Source of the DNA: an uncultured Thiodictyon sp.
GTDB taxonomy: Bacteria; Pseudomonadota; Gammaproteobacteria; Chromatiales; Chromatiaceae
DNA: 55,381 nt
NCBI GenBank assembly: GCA_903837595.1
Contig: CAILVI010000095.1
Span: forward strand, 1-55,381
Direction of reading: 5' to 3'
The notes under the pieces were generated by a model. That model saw nothing but the letters and a program-made list of their open reading frames with translations, was not told the origin of the DNA and searched no databases. Numbering within the stretch: position 1 is the first letter of the stretch; each line of letters opens with the position of its first letter. Below are positions 1-8,404 of the stretch, piece after piece. Made by a program: the position numbers and the translations under genes.

Positions 1-99
1 AACAACAGGGCACAACCGGTCCCTCCAGTGTAGGCGAACGTCGCCGCGTTGTCGGCTCGGCATCCGCCTCGCCCGGCTGCGGAATTCGCCACCAGTGTC

Positions 100-153
100 A
101 GGAACGAACCCCAACGCAATGGCGCGGGCGTCGCATTGTTGGGGTTCGTTCCT
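100..153. repeat. 16-bp inverted repeat upstream of the transglutaminase gene
   Basis: The arms AGGAACGAACCCCAAC (100-115) and its exact reverse complement (138-153) are separated by 22 nt. The right arm continues into CGCCCCAACCTACG, which resembles the palindromic intergenic repeats common in Chromatiaceae genomes. It lies 50 nt before the start codon at 203, so it could form a hairpin in the leader. Its function is unknown. Confidence 0.6.
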
Positions 154-202
154 CGCCCCAACCTACGGGTTTGCGTTTGATTCAACTGAAGAGCGATTCC
201 CC

Positions 203-1063
203 ATGCGGCGTATCAATATCAGCCACGTCACCGAGTACCGGTTCCCCACCCCGGTCTCGCTGCTACCCCATCGGTTGCTGTTGCGCCCGCGGGAGAACCA
301 CAACGTCAGGATTGAATCCTCACTCCTGGAGATCGTTCCAGCCCATACCGTGCAATGGAAACGCGACGTGTTGGACAATTCGGTGGCGCTGGTCAGTTTC
401 ACCGAGCCGGCCGATCGGCTGCACATCGCGAGCCGCGTGGTGATCCAGCACTACGAGGACAACCCCTTCGATTTCCTGCTGGACGACTCTGCCGTCACCC
501 TCCCCTTTGACTATGCGCAGGAGGATGGGATCGAACTCGCACCCTTCCGGCAGGTGGTCTACCCGAGCGACCAGCCGGCCGTAGAGGACTGGCTGGACGG
601 CCTGGGCCTGCGGGAGCCCATGGAGACCTTCGCGCTGTTGGACCAGATGAACCGCGCCATTGCCGGCGGGTTCCAGTATCAGATGCGGGAGGAGCCTGGC
701 GTCCAGTCACCAGCACAGACGCTGGAGTACAACAGCGGTTCTTGTCGCGACTTTGCGGCCCTCTTCATGGAGGCATGCCGCCATCTGGGGCTGGCCAGCC
801 GCTTCGTCAGCGGCTATCTGCACACCCCGGACAGCGACGCCGGCAACGCCGCCACCCATGCCTGGGGCGAGGTCTACCTGCCCGGGGCCGGGTGGAAGGG
901 CTTCGACCCCACCAGCGGCGAGGTCGCCGGCAATCACCACATTGCGGCAGCCGTGGCACGCCACCCGGAGGCGGTGCCGCCGGTCGCGGGCAGCTACCTG
1001 GGCCGGCCCGATCAGCACCCAACGCTGAGCGTGGCGGTATGTGTCAGTGCGCTCCCGGCCTGA
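203..1063 (+). CDS. Transglutaminase-like cysteine protease family protein (286 aa)
   Basis: This is a transglutaminase-core protein with an N-terminal bacterial transglutaminase-like domain (about residues 1-80). The catalytic triad can be seen as Cys181 (SGSCRDFAALF), His219 (ATHAWGEVYLP) and Asp235 (GFDPTSG). No signal peptide is visible, so it is probably cytoplasmic. The family contains peptidases and amidases of mostly unknown substrate; in many proteobacteria a similar gene sits in a cluster with circularly permuted ATP-grasp and alpha-E proteins, which are not seen here. I chose the ATG at 203 because the homologous part begins with RRINISHVTEYRF and GAAGAG lies upstream; an in-frame start at 95 would add 36 unrelated residues that cross the inverted repeat. 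Confidence 0.85.
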   Translation: MRRINISHVTEYRFPTPVSLLPHRLLLRPRENHNVRIESSLLEIVPAHTVQWKRDVLDNSVALVSFTEPADRLHIASRVVIQHYEDNPFDFLLDDSAVTLPFDYAQEDGIELAPFRQVVYPSDQPAVEDWLDGLGLREPMETFALLDQMNRAIAGGFQYQMREEPGVQSPAQTLEYNSGSCRDFAALFMEACRHLGLASRFVSGYLHTPDSDAGNAATHAWGEVYLPGAGWKGFDPTSGEVAGNHHIAAAVARHPEAVPPVAGSYLGRPDQHPTLSVAVCVSALPA

Positions 1064-1117
1064 GTTTCAGTATCGCGACGACCGGCAGGACAACCGCTTC
1101 AACCCTCAGGAACCCAC

Positions 1118-2035
1118 ATGACCCCCAACGAGATTTTCGAGGCACTCGCCACCGCCGGCCCCGGCCGGTTCCCCCGGACGGCACTGATCGCGGCCGTTGA
1201 GCAGCGCGAGACGGTCACGCCCTTGTTGCTCGACGAACTGCGCCGGCAGCTCGACGCCGAGTTCGAGCCGGCCTTCGCGACCAAGGACTATTGGCGTCAC
1301 ATCTTCGCGCTCTACCTGCTGGCCTATTTCCGCGAGCCGGCGGCCTATCCGCTGTTCGTGCAGATGGGTACCTTGCCCGGCGAGACCTTGTTCGACGCCA
1401 TCGGCGACACGGTGACCGAGGGCTACAAGGGCCAATTGGCTGCCGTGTGCCACGGCGACACGCGCGGCCTCGAGCGCCTGATCGAAGACCCCACGCTCAA
1501 CGAGTACGTCCGAACCGCGGCCATCGGTGCGCTGGAGGTCCTCTTTGCCATCGGGGAGCTTGATCGCGACGCGCTGCAGGATCGCCTGGGCCGATTTGCG
1601 CGGCGCTGGCTGGACGAAGCGGAGGCCGGGGAAGCGCCCACAGACGCGACCGCTTGGGTCTGGGCTACCCTAGTCTGGCTCGCCGCCGCCATCGACGCGC
1701 AAGCGCTGGTCCCACTGGTCCGCCGAGCGTTCGAGCTCGAGCTGGTAGACACCTGGTTTGCCGGGGGTGCGGAGCGATTCGAGCAGGTCATGGCGGAGCA
1801 CCGGAACCACCCACAACCTTACGAGCCATCGCACGGAGCCAGGCTGCCCGGACACCCGGCGGACGAGTTGGCGCGCTGGTACTGTTTTCAGACCCCGGTG
1901 GAGCCTAAGCCTACGAATCCCGACCGGCACCCGGTTGTCCGTCAGGTGCCGTTGCGGGCAGCCACGAAGGTGGGCCGCAACGACCCTTGTCCTTGCGGCA
2001 GTGGCAAGAAGTACAAGAAATGCTGCGGGGGCTGA
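1118..2035 (+). CDS. DUF1186 domain protein with C-terminal SEC-C zinc motif (305 aa)
   Basis: The body (about residues 1-230) is an alpha-helical repeat-like domain of the DUF1186 type, with family-typical segments such as [15 protein letters not shown] and [19 protein letters not shown]. The last 21 residues form a SEC-C motif, [16 protein letters not shown], the zinc-binding module also found at the C-terminus of SecA. The molecular role of the family is not known; SEC-C modules are thought to mediate protein or nucleic-acid contacts. The gene follows the transglutaminase gene by 54 nt on the same strand and may be co-transcribed. About 260 nt downstream (2036-2295) contain no gene I can support. 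Confidence 0.8.
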   Translation: MTPNEIFEALATAGPGRFPRTALIAAVEQRETVTPLLLDELRRQLDAEFEPAFATKDYWRHIFALYLLAYFREPAAYPLFVQMGTLPGETLFDAIGDTVTEGYKGQLAAVCHGDTRGLERLIEDPTLNEYVRTAAIGALEVLFAIGELDRDALQDRLGRFARRWLDEAEAGEAPTDATAWVWATLVWLAAAIDAQALVPLVRRAFELELVDTWFAGGAERFEQVMAEHRNHPQPYEPSHGARLPGHPADELARWYCFQTPVEPKPTNPDRHPVVRQVPLRAATKVGRNDPCPCGSGKKYKKCCGG

Positions 2036-2299
2036 GCGGCGCGAAATAGCCCCAGCCGCCAGCGCCAGCGTGGCGGATCGCCCTGCGGGCATCTGCCCGC
2101 CGGTCCTCTCGACAGATCAGGCCCGGTCGATGGCTTCGGAAAGCGAAATTCTATCGCGCCGTCGGTCTTGTCGGTGCCGCTCAGGATGGGCTTGGCCGTG
2201 GCCGGGTCGAAGCCTCATCGTTCGCGGTTAAACGGATGGTCGTCGCGGGGTGGAACCGGGCGCCGCGGTCGAGGCAATGGACTTGGCATGGTGTCCATC

Positions 2300-2715
2300 G
2301 AGACAGTCCCCGACACCCCTGCGCAACTCAATGATAGTCCGGGGATGCCGGCGCACTACCCCGGAATCTCCGCGAGTTCCCCGGGGCTGCTCCTGGATTC
2401 CCCTGGGACTCAACTTTGAAACCCTGGATAGTTCCGTGACTCCCCCGAGGGCGTCGCGGAGTCCCCCGAGGTATCGACGGACTCCCCTGGGGTCGGGGTT
2501 CGCCGAAGGATGATGCAAAATATTGTTTTATATTATTTTTCATGCTCTTCCGCGAGTCGTCCGCGGACTCCCCCGAGGACTCCGTCCCCTCCCTGCCAGA
2601 CTCCGCGGAGTCCCCCGAGCATCAGCCGGCCACGGACCCGCGCTTCCCGGAGTCCCCGGAGGACGGCGGCAACTCCCCCGCCGGCGTCACTGAGTCCCCT
2701 GCGGCCTCTGCGGAA
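2300..2715. repeat. Degenerate 21-nt tandem repeat (7-codon period)
   Basis: A core like GACTCCCCCGAGG recurs at a 21-nt spacing, for example at 2396, 2417, 2438, 2459 and 2480, and again from 2567 to 2700 after an AT-rich interruption at 2514-2545. Translated, the units read as heptads: DSPGMPA, HYPGISA, SSPGLLL, DSPGTQL, then (after stops at 2417 and 2429) DSPEGVA, ESPEVST. Beyond the AT-rich segment the frame shifts and the heptads continue as ADSPEDS, AESPEHQ, PESPEDG, TESPAAS. The array looks like an eroded coding minisatellite. Confidence 0.75.
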
Positions 2716-2847
2716 GGCCTATCCGACGCCGCCCGTGCCCTGCTCGCCTTCAAACAGAGTCGGCTACGCGACTGGTGGACATCCGAACATGGTTCCAAGC
2801 CCCGCAAACGTCCAATGTGGGCCGGTGGTGTAACCCACCAGCAATAA
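2542..2847 (+). CDS. Small Ser/Pro-heptad protein of unknown function (101 aa), doubtful
   Basis: An open frame begins at ATG 2542, just after an AT-rich stretch containing TATATT that could act as a -10 element, but no ribosome binding site is evident. Residues 1-58 are Ser-Pro-Glu-rich heptads encoded by the 21-nt repeat. Residues 59-101 are non-repetitive and more protein-like (AARALLAFKQSRLRDWW). I recognise no family. It could be the surviving 3' end of a longer repeat protein whose 5' part (2300-2513) has stop codons, or it may be untranslated. Confidence 0.3.
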   Translation: MLFRESSADSPEDSVPSLPDSAESPEHQPATDPRFPESPEDGGNSPAGVTESPAASAEGLSDAARALLAFKQSRLRDWWTSEHGSKPRKRPMWAGGVTHQQ

Positions 2848-3021
2848 CCCGCCGTACCCAGCCGCAGGCGGTTCCGTCATGTGTGATAGTGGCAATGGCG
2901 AGTACCTGCCGTGGGTGTAGTTGGTCTCGAAGGCGCCCCACAGGAACGCCATATATTGCTGCTCCTTCGGGCTCTTGAAGGAGAGTGGCAGATAGGCGCC
3001 CAGTTCCATGGCTTCTTCCAT
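2764..3021 (-). pseudogene. Truncated ORF at the 3' end of the type I RM operon
   Basis: An ATG lies 3 nt after the stop codon of the HsdM-HsdS gene and opens a frame whose first 40 or so residues look like real protein (MEEAMELGAYLPLSFKSPKE, then AFLWGAFETNYTHGRY). After about position 2900 the sequence becomes Gly/Thr/Pro-rich and unlike the start. My recollection is that longer proteins with a similar N-terminus follow some type I restriction-modification genes, which would make this a gene whose 3' part was replaced by foreign DNA. That comparison could not be checked. The breakpoint would be near 2895-2905. Confidence 0.4.
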
Positions 3022-3024
3022 GGC

Positions 3025-5550
3025 TCACGCTTCCGTCGGGGCCGGCTCATCCTCCCCCCAGAGGCGGGCCAGCGTGGCCTGAATCTTCTTCTCGAAGCGG
3101 GTGATCAACTCGCGGTTGGCGTCGACCAGCGCCTGCTCGGCCTCGATCTCGGCCACGATGGCTTGCTGGACCGCAAGGGCTGGAAGCGGAAACTTTCGCA
3201 CCTCCATTCCGCCCTTGGTCGCATGCATCATCGCAATTCCATTACCTTCAGACTTGATCGTCTCGGAATCCGCCGCCAGAAGGTGAAAAAGGAATCGCTT
3301 CTCGATTGCTTCGGTCGTTTCGATCTTCCAAATGTGATAGTGGTAAATGGCGCGTGGGCCTTCCCAGATCCGAGGCCCAAATGAAGCTGACCAAGCATAT
3401 AGAAGGTCGCCTGCGTTGCAGTACTTGTCCGCCTCTAACTCCAAATCGGAGTAGTACCAGTTTCGGTTTGAAAAGAAGTTTCCAACACGCAGGACCGGAG
3501 TCGGTCCCTCGCTGAGAAGCTCGTCTTGTTTATAGGCACGGCCGTTTATGAGTCGCGCGACAGTGCGGAGCTCCACGAATGGCCAGTCGGGGCGGATCTG
3601 GATGTGGGGGCGGTAGTTGTCGAGAACGGCGCGGGCTCCGTCGATGACTTTCTGGTAGCACTCAATCTCCGCCACGATCTCCTTCTGCACCTCCAGCGGC
3701 GGCAGGGGGATCTGGAGCGACTCAACGTCTGTCTGATTGATACTCGGGTAGGCTCCCTTCCCAGCCATTCCAACCATCTGATCGACCGACCTGTCGTCAC
3801 GCAACACAATGATGAGAAAGCCCGGAAGCAATCGATCAGGTTTGGCTCGCAGCACGGCGAAACCAGTTGACGCAACAGCCCTCTCGGGAACGTCGGTCAG
3901 CAGGGCGAAGGCTTTCAGATTTGGACGAACCGTAGACATCAGGACGTCGCCCTGTTTCACCGACCTGCGGGCGCGGCTTGGCGCTTCATCTGTCGCAGTC
4001 TTGTTCGGGCCGAGGAACTTGCCCGACTTGTTTTCAACGCAAGAGATGTCAATGTAGTTGAAGTGAGCGTTGGGATATAGCTCCGCAGGACTCGCGGTTT
4101 CAGGATTGATTTCGCAGACTTCGTTCAGCGTAACGTGAGGAAATTCAGACAGCGTCGCCGCCCCATCCCGATACCTCTCCCCGCTGAGGTTATAGTCACC
4201 ATTCGCAGCGATCTTCTCTTTGGAGACGATCAGCCCGAGCCCCTCTGCGATCAAACTATTTAACATGGATGAAGAGGATGTACAGGATGAATCTTTCTTA
4301 TCCTCTTCATCCTGTCCATCGATGTTAAACCACTCCTTTAGCGCCACTGCCACCCGCGGCAGATCGTTCTGGTCGATGGCACGGCGTTGGGCGCCGAGGC
4401 CGAAGCCGTCATTAGCTACCTTGAAGAAGGCAATGTGATGGGCGCGCCTCGCCAGCGACCGATCAAGGATCAGGATCGATGTCTTGACGCCGGAATAGGG
4501 ATTGAACACCCCCGCCGGCAGTGAGACGACGGCGACCAGGAAGTTCTCTACCAGCATCTTGCGCAGTTGGATGTAGGCCGTCTGGCTCTGGAAGATGATG
4601 CCCTCCGGCACGATGATGCCGGCGCGGCCTTGGGGCGTCAGGTGCTCGGCCATGTAGTCCACGAACAGCACCTCGCTGCGCTTGCTCTGCACCGAGAAGC
4701 GTTTGTGCGGCTTGATACCGCCCTTCGGCGACATGAAGGGGGGGTTGGCGAGAATGACGTCGGCGTAATCGTTCCAGCGTTCCTGGCTGGTCAGGGTGTC
4801 GTATTCGAAGATGTGCGGGTCGGTGAAACCGTGCAGGTAAAGGTTGACCAGCGACAGACGCACCATATCGGGCGAGATGTCATAGCCCTTGAAGTTCTGC
4901 GCGAGCCGCCCGCGTTCGTCGGGAGTGAGGGTGCTGTTACCGTCCGCGTCGGTGTTCGCCTTGAGAATGTGCTTCCACGACGAGATCAGGAATCCGGCGG
5001 TGCCGCATGCGGGATCGAGTACGGTCTCGTTCTTCTTCGGGTCGAGGACGTCGACGATAAAATCGATGACGTGGCGCGGGGTGCGGAACTGCCCGGCGTC
5101 GCCCTGGCTGCCCAGCACCGAAAGCAGATATTCGAAGGCGTCGCCCAGGCGCTCGCTGTGGTCGTACTCGAATTCGTCGATGATCTTCAGGAACGCCCGC
5201 AGGGTCTCCGGGTCGCGATAGGGCAGGTAGGCGTTCTTGAAGATCTCGCGGAAGAGCGGCGGGATACCAGGGTTCTCCGGCATCTTGGCGATGGCCTCGG
5301 CGTAGAGATTCAGGGTCTCGTGGCCACCCAAACCGGAGCGCATGAGTTTGGCCCATCCGTAGCGGGCAAAATCACCAGCGAAGAACTTGCGGCGGCCACC
5401 CAGCTCCTCGGCCTCGGCGTCCATGTCGTCCATGAACTTGTAGATCAGCGCGATGGTGATCTGCTCGACCTGGCTCTTGGGGTCGGGCACCTTGCCCACG
5501 AGGATGTCGCGAGCGGTGTCGATGCGGCGTTTGGTATCGGTGTCAAGCAT
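3025..5550 (-). CDS. hsdM-hsdS: Type I restriction-modification HsdM-HsdS fusion protein (841 aa)
   Basis: This is one polypeptide joining the methyltransferase and specificity subunits of a type I system. Residues 1-460 are an N6-adenine methylase: helical N-terminal domain, SAM-binding motif DPACGTAGFL (179-188) and catalytic NPPF (269-272). Residues about 465-841 hold two target recognition domains, each closed by the conserved helix region typical of HsdS (PLPPLEVQKEIVAEIE and PLPALAVQQAIVAEIE). Normal M:S stoichiometry is 2:1, so a fusion implies a different assembly. Residues about 410-431 (GQDEEDKKDSSCTSSSSM) are encoded by an inserted palindromic repeat and interrupt the end of the M domain in frame. 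The S half appears less GC-rich than neighbouring genes, consistent with exchange of specificity modules. It lies downstream of hsdR in the same direction. A start ATG at 5550 fits the family. Confidence 0.9.
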   Translation of the reverse strand: MLDTDTKRRIDTARDILVGKVPDPKSQVEQITIALIYKFMDDMDAEAEELGGRRKFFAGDFARYGWAKLMRSGLGGHETLNLYAEAIAKMPENPGIPPLFREIFKNAYLPYRDPETLRAFLKIIDEFEYDHSERLGDAFEYLLSVLGSQGDAGQFRTPRHVIDFIVDVLDPKKNETVLDPACGTAGFLISSWKHILKANTDADGNSTLTPDERGRLAQNFKGYDISPDMVRLSLVNLYLHGFTDPHIFEYDTLTSQERWNDYADVILANPPFMSPKGGIKPHKRFSVQSKRSEVLFVDYMAEHLTPQGRAGIIVPEGIIFQSQTAYIQLRKMLVENFLVAVVSLPAGVFNPYSGVKTSILILDRSLARRAHHIAFFKVANDGFGLGAQRRAIDQNDLPRVAVALKEWFNIDGQDEEDKKDSSCTSSSSMLNSLIAEGLGLIVSKEKIAANGDYNLSGERYRDGAATLSEFPHVTLNEVCEINPETASPAELYPNAHFNYIDISCVENKSGKFLGPNKTATDEAPSRARRSVKQGDVLMSTVRPNLKAFALLTDVPERAVASTGFAVLRAKPDRLLPGFLIIVLRDDRSVDQMVGMAGKGAYPSINQTDVESLQIPLPPLEVQKEIVAEIECYQKVIDGARAVLDNYRPHIQIRPDWPFVELRTVARLINGRAYKQDELLSEGPTPVLRVGNFFSNRNWYYSDLELEADKYCNAGDLLYAWSASFGPRIWEGPRAIYHYHIWKIETTEAIEKRFLFHLLAADSETIKSEGNGIAMMHATKGGMEVRKFPLPALAVQQAIVAEIEAEQALVDANRELITRFEKKIQATLARLWGEDEPAPTEA
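4261..4327. repeat. Palindromic repeat copy A, inserted in frame in hsdM-hsdS
   Basis: This imperfect palindrome of about 67 bp starts TAACATGGATGAAGAGGATG and ends with ATCCTGTCCATCGATGTTA; the ends TTTAACAT and ATGTTAAA are exact inverse complements. It shares its sequence pattern (GATGAAGAGGATG.ACAGGAT) with copy B at 5564-5632. Its length preserves the reading frame and adds an acidic/serine-rich tract to the protein. It behaves like a small mobile or REP-type element tolerated inside a gene. Confidence 0.75.
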
Positions 5551-5563
5551 GGGGATCTTACAT

Positions 5564-5632
5564 ACATGGATGAAGAGGATGGACAGGATAAACTCTTTTC
5601 ATCTTCATCCTGTTTATCCTGTGCATCCATGT
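5564..5632. repeat. Palindromic repeat copy B, between hsdR and hsdM-hsdS
   Basis: This 69-bp imperfect palindrome runs from ACATGGATGAAGAGGATGG to ATCCTGTGCATCCATGT and is the same family as copy A. It ends 13 nt before the start codon of the fusion gene (5550, reading leftward), so the hairpin would lie in the leader of that cistron and could affect its translation or act as a partial attenuator after hsdR. Confidence 0.75.
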
Positions 5633-5709
5633 TCAAAATCCTTACTTCGCGTGAAACGCCTGTACTCCAGCTTTGGGTTACCGAAGTTGATCAACAAACC
5701 GTTATCCAT
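5614..5709 (-). pseudogene. Remnant of a GxxExxY (PDDEXK_3) family protein, C-terminal fragment
   Basis: Directly after the hsdR stop codon a 31-codon frame encodes NGLLINFGNPKLEYRRFTR, which is the characteristic C-terminal end of GxxExxY proteins (LLINFG followed by KLEYKRF). Nothing of the rest of the family (about 120 residues, with the GxxExxY and nuclease motifs) is present. The fragment runs straight into palindromic repeat copy B, suggesting that the two arrived together. The family assignment rests on this short motif only. Confidence 0.55.
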
Positions 5710-5717
5710 GTCGATTC

Positions 5718-8252
5718 TCACGCGGCAAACTGGTTCAAGGAGACGTAGTCCTTGATGTAATCGGGGATGAGCGCACGGTATTTGGGCGGCACGGCCTTGA
5801 AGTCGCGGGTCGAGAACATCGGGTTGGTCGCCAGGTCGGTGAATTGGCGGCTGTCGATGATGTCGCGGACACGGCCGCTGGTGGCATAGGCCTTGAAGAA
5901 GGTCTTGATGGCCGGAATGGCCGCTGCCTCATCGGGCTTGCGGTCGGCGACGAACTTGGCGAACTCCTCCTCCAGCAGTTCGTCCCTGGACTTGAAGCGG
6001 GGGATGAGACCAAAGACCTTCTCCAAGATCTCCCGCAGGGTCAGGCGGCGGTCGACGGCGGCGGCCTTACGCAGTTTGTCGAGGGTGTAGTATTCCTCTG
6101 GCTTGTCGAAGACCTCGCGGTTCACGTAGTCAATGACTTGGTCCCACTGGCCCGCTTCGACGGCGGCCACGATCGCGGGGTTCTCGCGGATGTTGTCCTC
6201 GAATTTCTCGAAGAACATGCGGTCGATCTTCATGCCCTCGGCGGTGATCTGCTCGACCCGGAGCGAGGCGATGATGTCACCGCCCAGGTGCTCATAGGTG
6301 CCGCCGACAGCGACTGGGCCAGTGCCGCCTTCACACCCCATGCCTTGGGGACGCGGGAGTTTCAGCACCTCGTCGTAATTGAACTCGGTCTCGAAATACT
6401 CGCAGTTGGCAAAGAAGTCAAAGAGCTTGAAGGCGGTCTTCTCGGGTTGCAACACGCCGTCTTTGACGCTCTCGTCGAAGAGTTGATCGAGAAAATTGTG
6501 CTTGCGCGTGCCGCGTCCCTTGATCTGAATGAAGTCAGTGGGCGAGAAGATGGGGCGGAACAGGCCGAGATTGAGGATGTCGGGACAATCGTAGCCCGTG
6601 GTCATCATACCGACGGTCACGCACACCCGTGCCTTACTGGATTTGTAAGCAGGTACGAAGTTACCCGAGCCAAGCAGGCTGTTGTTCGTGAAATTGATGG
6701 TGAACTGCTGGGCATCAGGAATCTGCGAAGTCACTTGGACGGCAAAGTCCGACTGGTACTTGCCGGGAAATAGGCGGTCTGCCATCTGATTGAGGATCTG
6801 GGTCAATTTGGCAGCGTGGTTCTGGCTGACCGCAAAGATGATCGACTTGCCGATTTCGCGACTGACCGGATCGCGCAAGGCATTCTCCAAGAAGGTCTTG
6901 CAGAAAAGCTGGTTGGTGGCGTCGGAGAAGAAGCGCTTTTCGAACTGACGCTGCTTATATGACTCTTGCTGGTCATCGCCCGTGTCGTCCGTAACGGAGA
7001 CCACAAAGCCTTCTTCGGAAAGCAGCTCGGTGGTTATGTCGGTGCGGGCATCGACCACCGTCGGGTTGACCAGAAAGCCTTCTTTCACGCCGTCGAGCAG
7101 GGAGTAGCGATACGTCGGTTGGCTGTTTTCGCAGCCAAAGGTCCGATAGGTATCGAGCAGCAGGCGGCGCTCGGCTTCGCGCGGGTCGCGTGTGGTCGGA
7201 TTGGTGCTGTCGAACCGTTTGAGGTAGTCGCGGGGGGTGGCGGTCAGGCCCAGTTTGTAGCCGATGAAATAGTCGAAGACGGCGCGGGCATTCCCCCCGA
7301 TGGAGCGGTGCGCTTCGTCGGAGATCACCAGGTCGAAGTCGGTCGGCGAGAAGAGCCGCTGGTACTTGTTGTTGAAGAGGAGCGACTGTACCGTGGTGAC
7401 AACGATCTCTGCGCGCCGCCAGTCGTCGCGGCTGTCCTTGTAGATGACGGTGTGAAAGTCGGCGGATAGCAGTGCCGAGAATGCCTTCTTGGCTTGATCC
7501 TCCAGTTCGAGCCGATCCACCAGAAAAAGTACCCGTTGGGCGTTGCCGGTGCGCAAGAAGAGCTTGATCACCGCGGCGGCAGTCAGCGTCTTGCCGGTGC
7601 CGGTCGCCATCTCGAACAGAAAGCGATCCAGGCCCTCGCTGACGGCTCGTTGCAGAACATGGACCGCTTTGAGCTGGTACAGCCGCAGGAAGCGGAGCTT
7701 ATTGACTTTGATGTAGTCGGAGCGCTCCGACTCGTTGAGCCAGGCTGCCTCGGACCGATAGGTCGGGCGCTGCGTCAGCACGATGTAGTCCTCAGCCACC
7801 GGTTCATCAATGAGGCGCTGCGGGTTGGGCCTTACCTTCTGGTAACCAATGACAGAGTCGGGGGTGGGGAAGGACGTAATGACGTAAGGGTTGCCCCGTT
7901 CGAGGTCCCAAAAATAGTGCAGGTTGCCGTTGGAGAGGATGACAAACCGGCAGTTCAGAGACTTGGCGTATTTGCGGGTTTGCTCCTTGGCGCTCAGGGG
8001 ATTCTTGTCCTCGGCCTTGGCCTCCAGAACGATCAGCGGGAACCCCAAGGGATTCAGCAGCAGAAAGTCGATAAAACCCTTGGTGGCCTTTTCGAAGTTG
8101 TCGCCAAGGGCGTCCAGGTCGGACGCCTTGATCGTCACGCAGGGTTCAAGGCGAATGTTGGCGGGCCGGCCACCTTCCGCAAAGAAGCGCCAGCCGGCGG
8201 CTTCAAGCAGCTTGTTGATTTTGATGCGCGCTGTTGCTTCCTTGGGGGGCAC
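5718..8252 (-). CDS. hsdR: Type I restriction enzyme R subunit HsdR, EcoEI-like (844 aa)
   Basis: The motor/nuclease subunit of a type I restriction-modification system cleaves unmodified DNA after ATP-driven translocation. The N-terminal nuclease domain shows Asp62 (GFIDFLL) and the ExK pair at Glu77/Lys79 (VLEAKAE). The superfamily 2 helicase follows, with Walker A ATGTGKT (215-221), DEAH (311-314) and later motifs including GLTATP and MMTTGYDCPDILNL. The C-terminal region resembles the EcoEI R domain. The start is a GTG at 8252, supported by AAGGAG at a good distance upstream. It is the first gene of the leftward operon; the fused HsdM-HsdS lies about 170 nt downstream, separated by a gene remnant and a palindrome. 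The full length and intact motifs suggest an active enzyme. Confidence 0.92.
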   Translation of the reverse strand: MPPKEATARIKINKLLEAAGWRFFAEGGRPANIRLEPCVTIKASDLDALGDNFEKATKGFIDFLLLNPLGFPLIVLEAKAEDKNPLSAKEQTRKYAKSLNCRFVILSNGNLHYFWDLERGNPYVITSFPTPDSVIGYQKVRPNPQRLIDEPVAEDYIVLTQRPTYRSEAAWLNESERSDYIKVNKLRFLRLYQLKAVHVLQRAVSEGLDRFLFEMATGTGKTLTAAAVIKLFLRTGNAQRVLFLVDRLELEDQAKKAFSALLSADFHTVIYKDSRDDWRRAEIVVTTVQSLLFNNKYQRLFSPTDFDLVISDEAHRSIGGNARAVFDYFIGYKLGLTATPRDYLKRFDSTNPTTRDPREAERRLLLDTYRTFGCENSQPTYRYSLLDGVKEGFLVNPTVVDARTDITTELLSEEGFVVSVTDDTGDDQQESYKQRQFEKRFFSDATNQLFCKTFLENALRDPVSREIGKSIIFAVSQNHAAKLTQILNQMADRLFPGKYQSDFAVQVTSQIPDAQQFTINFTNNSLLGSGNFVPAYKSSKARVCVTVGMMTTGYDCPDILNLGLFRPIFSPTDFIQIKGRGTRKHNFLDQLFDESVKDGVLQPEKTAFKLFDFFANCEYFETEFNYDEVLKLPRPQGMGCEGGTGPVAVGGTYEHLGGDIIASLRVEQITAEGMKIDRMFFEKFEDNIRENPAIVAAVEAGQWDQVIDYVNREVFDKPEEYYTLDKLRKAAAVDRRLTLREILEKVFGLIPRFKSRDELLEEEFAKFVADRKPDEAAAIPAIKTFFKAYATSGRVRDIIDSRQFTDLATNPMFSTRDFKAVPPKYRALIPDYIKDYVSLNQFAA

Positions 8253-8404
8253 TGCGGTCCGTCTCCTTTGGTGGTTGTCGATGGGTGTGCTAGCCGAGGC
8301 GCGTCGGCGTTGAAACCACTCGCCTTGGGTGTGAGTCTCACCTGATCATAGACCTGTTGCAAGCCTTGCTGCCCAGCCTGGGGGACATAGTAATTTAAAT
8401 CAGT

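Noticed and set aside
2300-2715. CRISPR array
   Set aside because: The 21-nt units are contiguous without unique spacers and preserve a codon period; no cas genes are nearby.
4567-5748. A 393-codon plus-strand frame covering the RM region
   Set aside because: Antisense of the HsdM-HsdS gene with no ribosome binding site or protein-like pattern.
3025-8252. Prophage or integrative element around the RM locus
   Set aside because: No integrase, phage structural gene, tRNA or flanking attachment repeat is visible.
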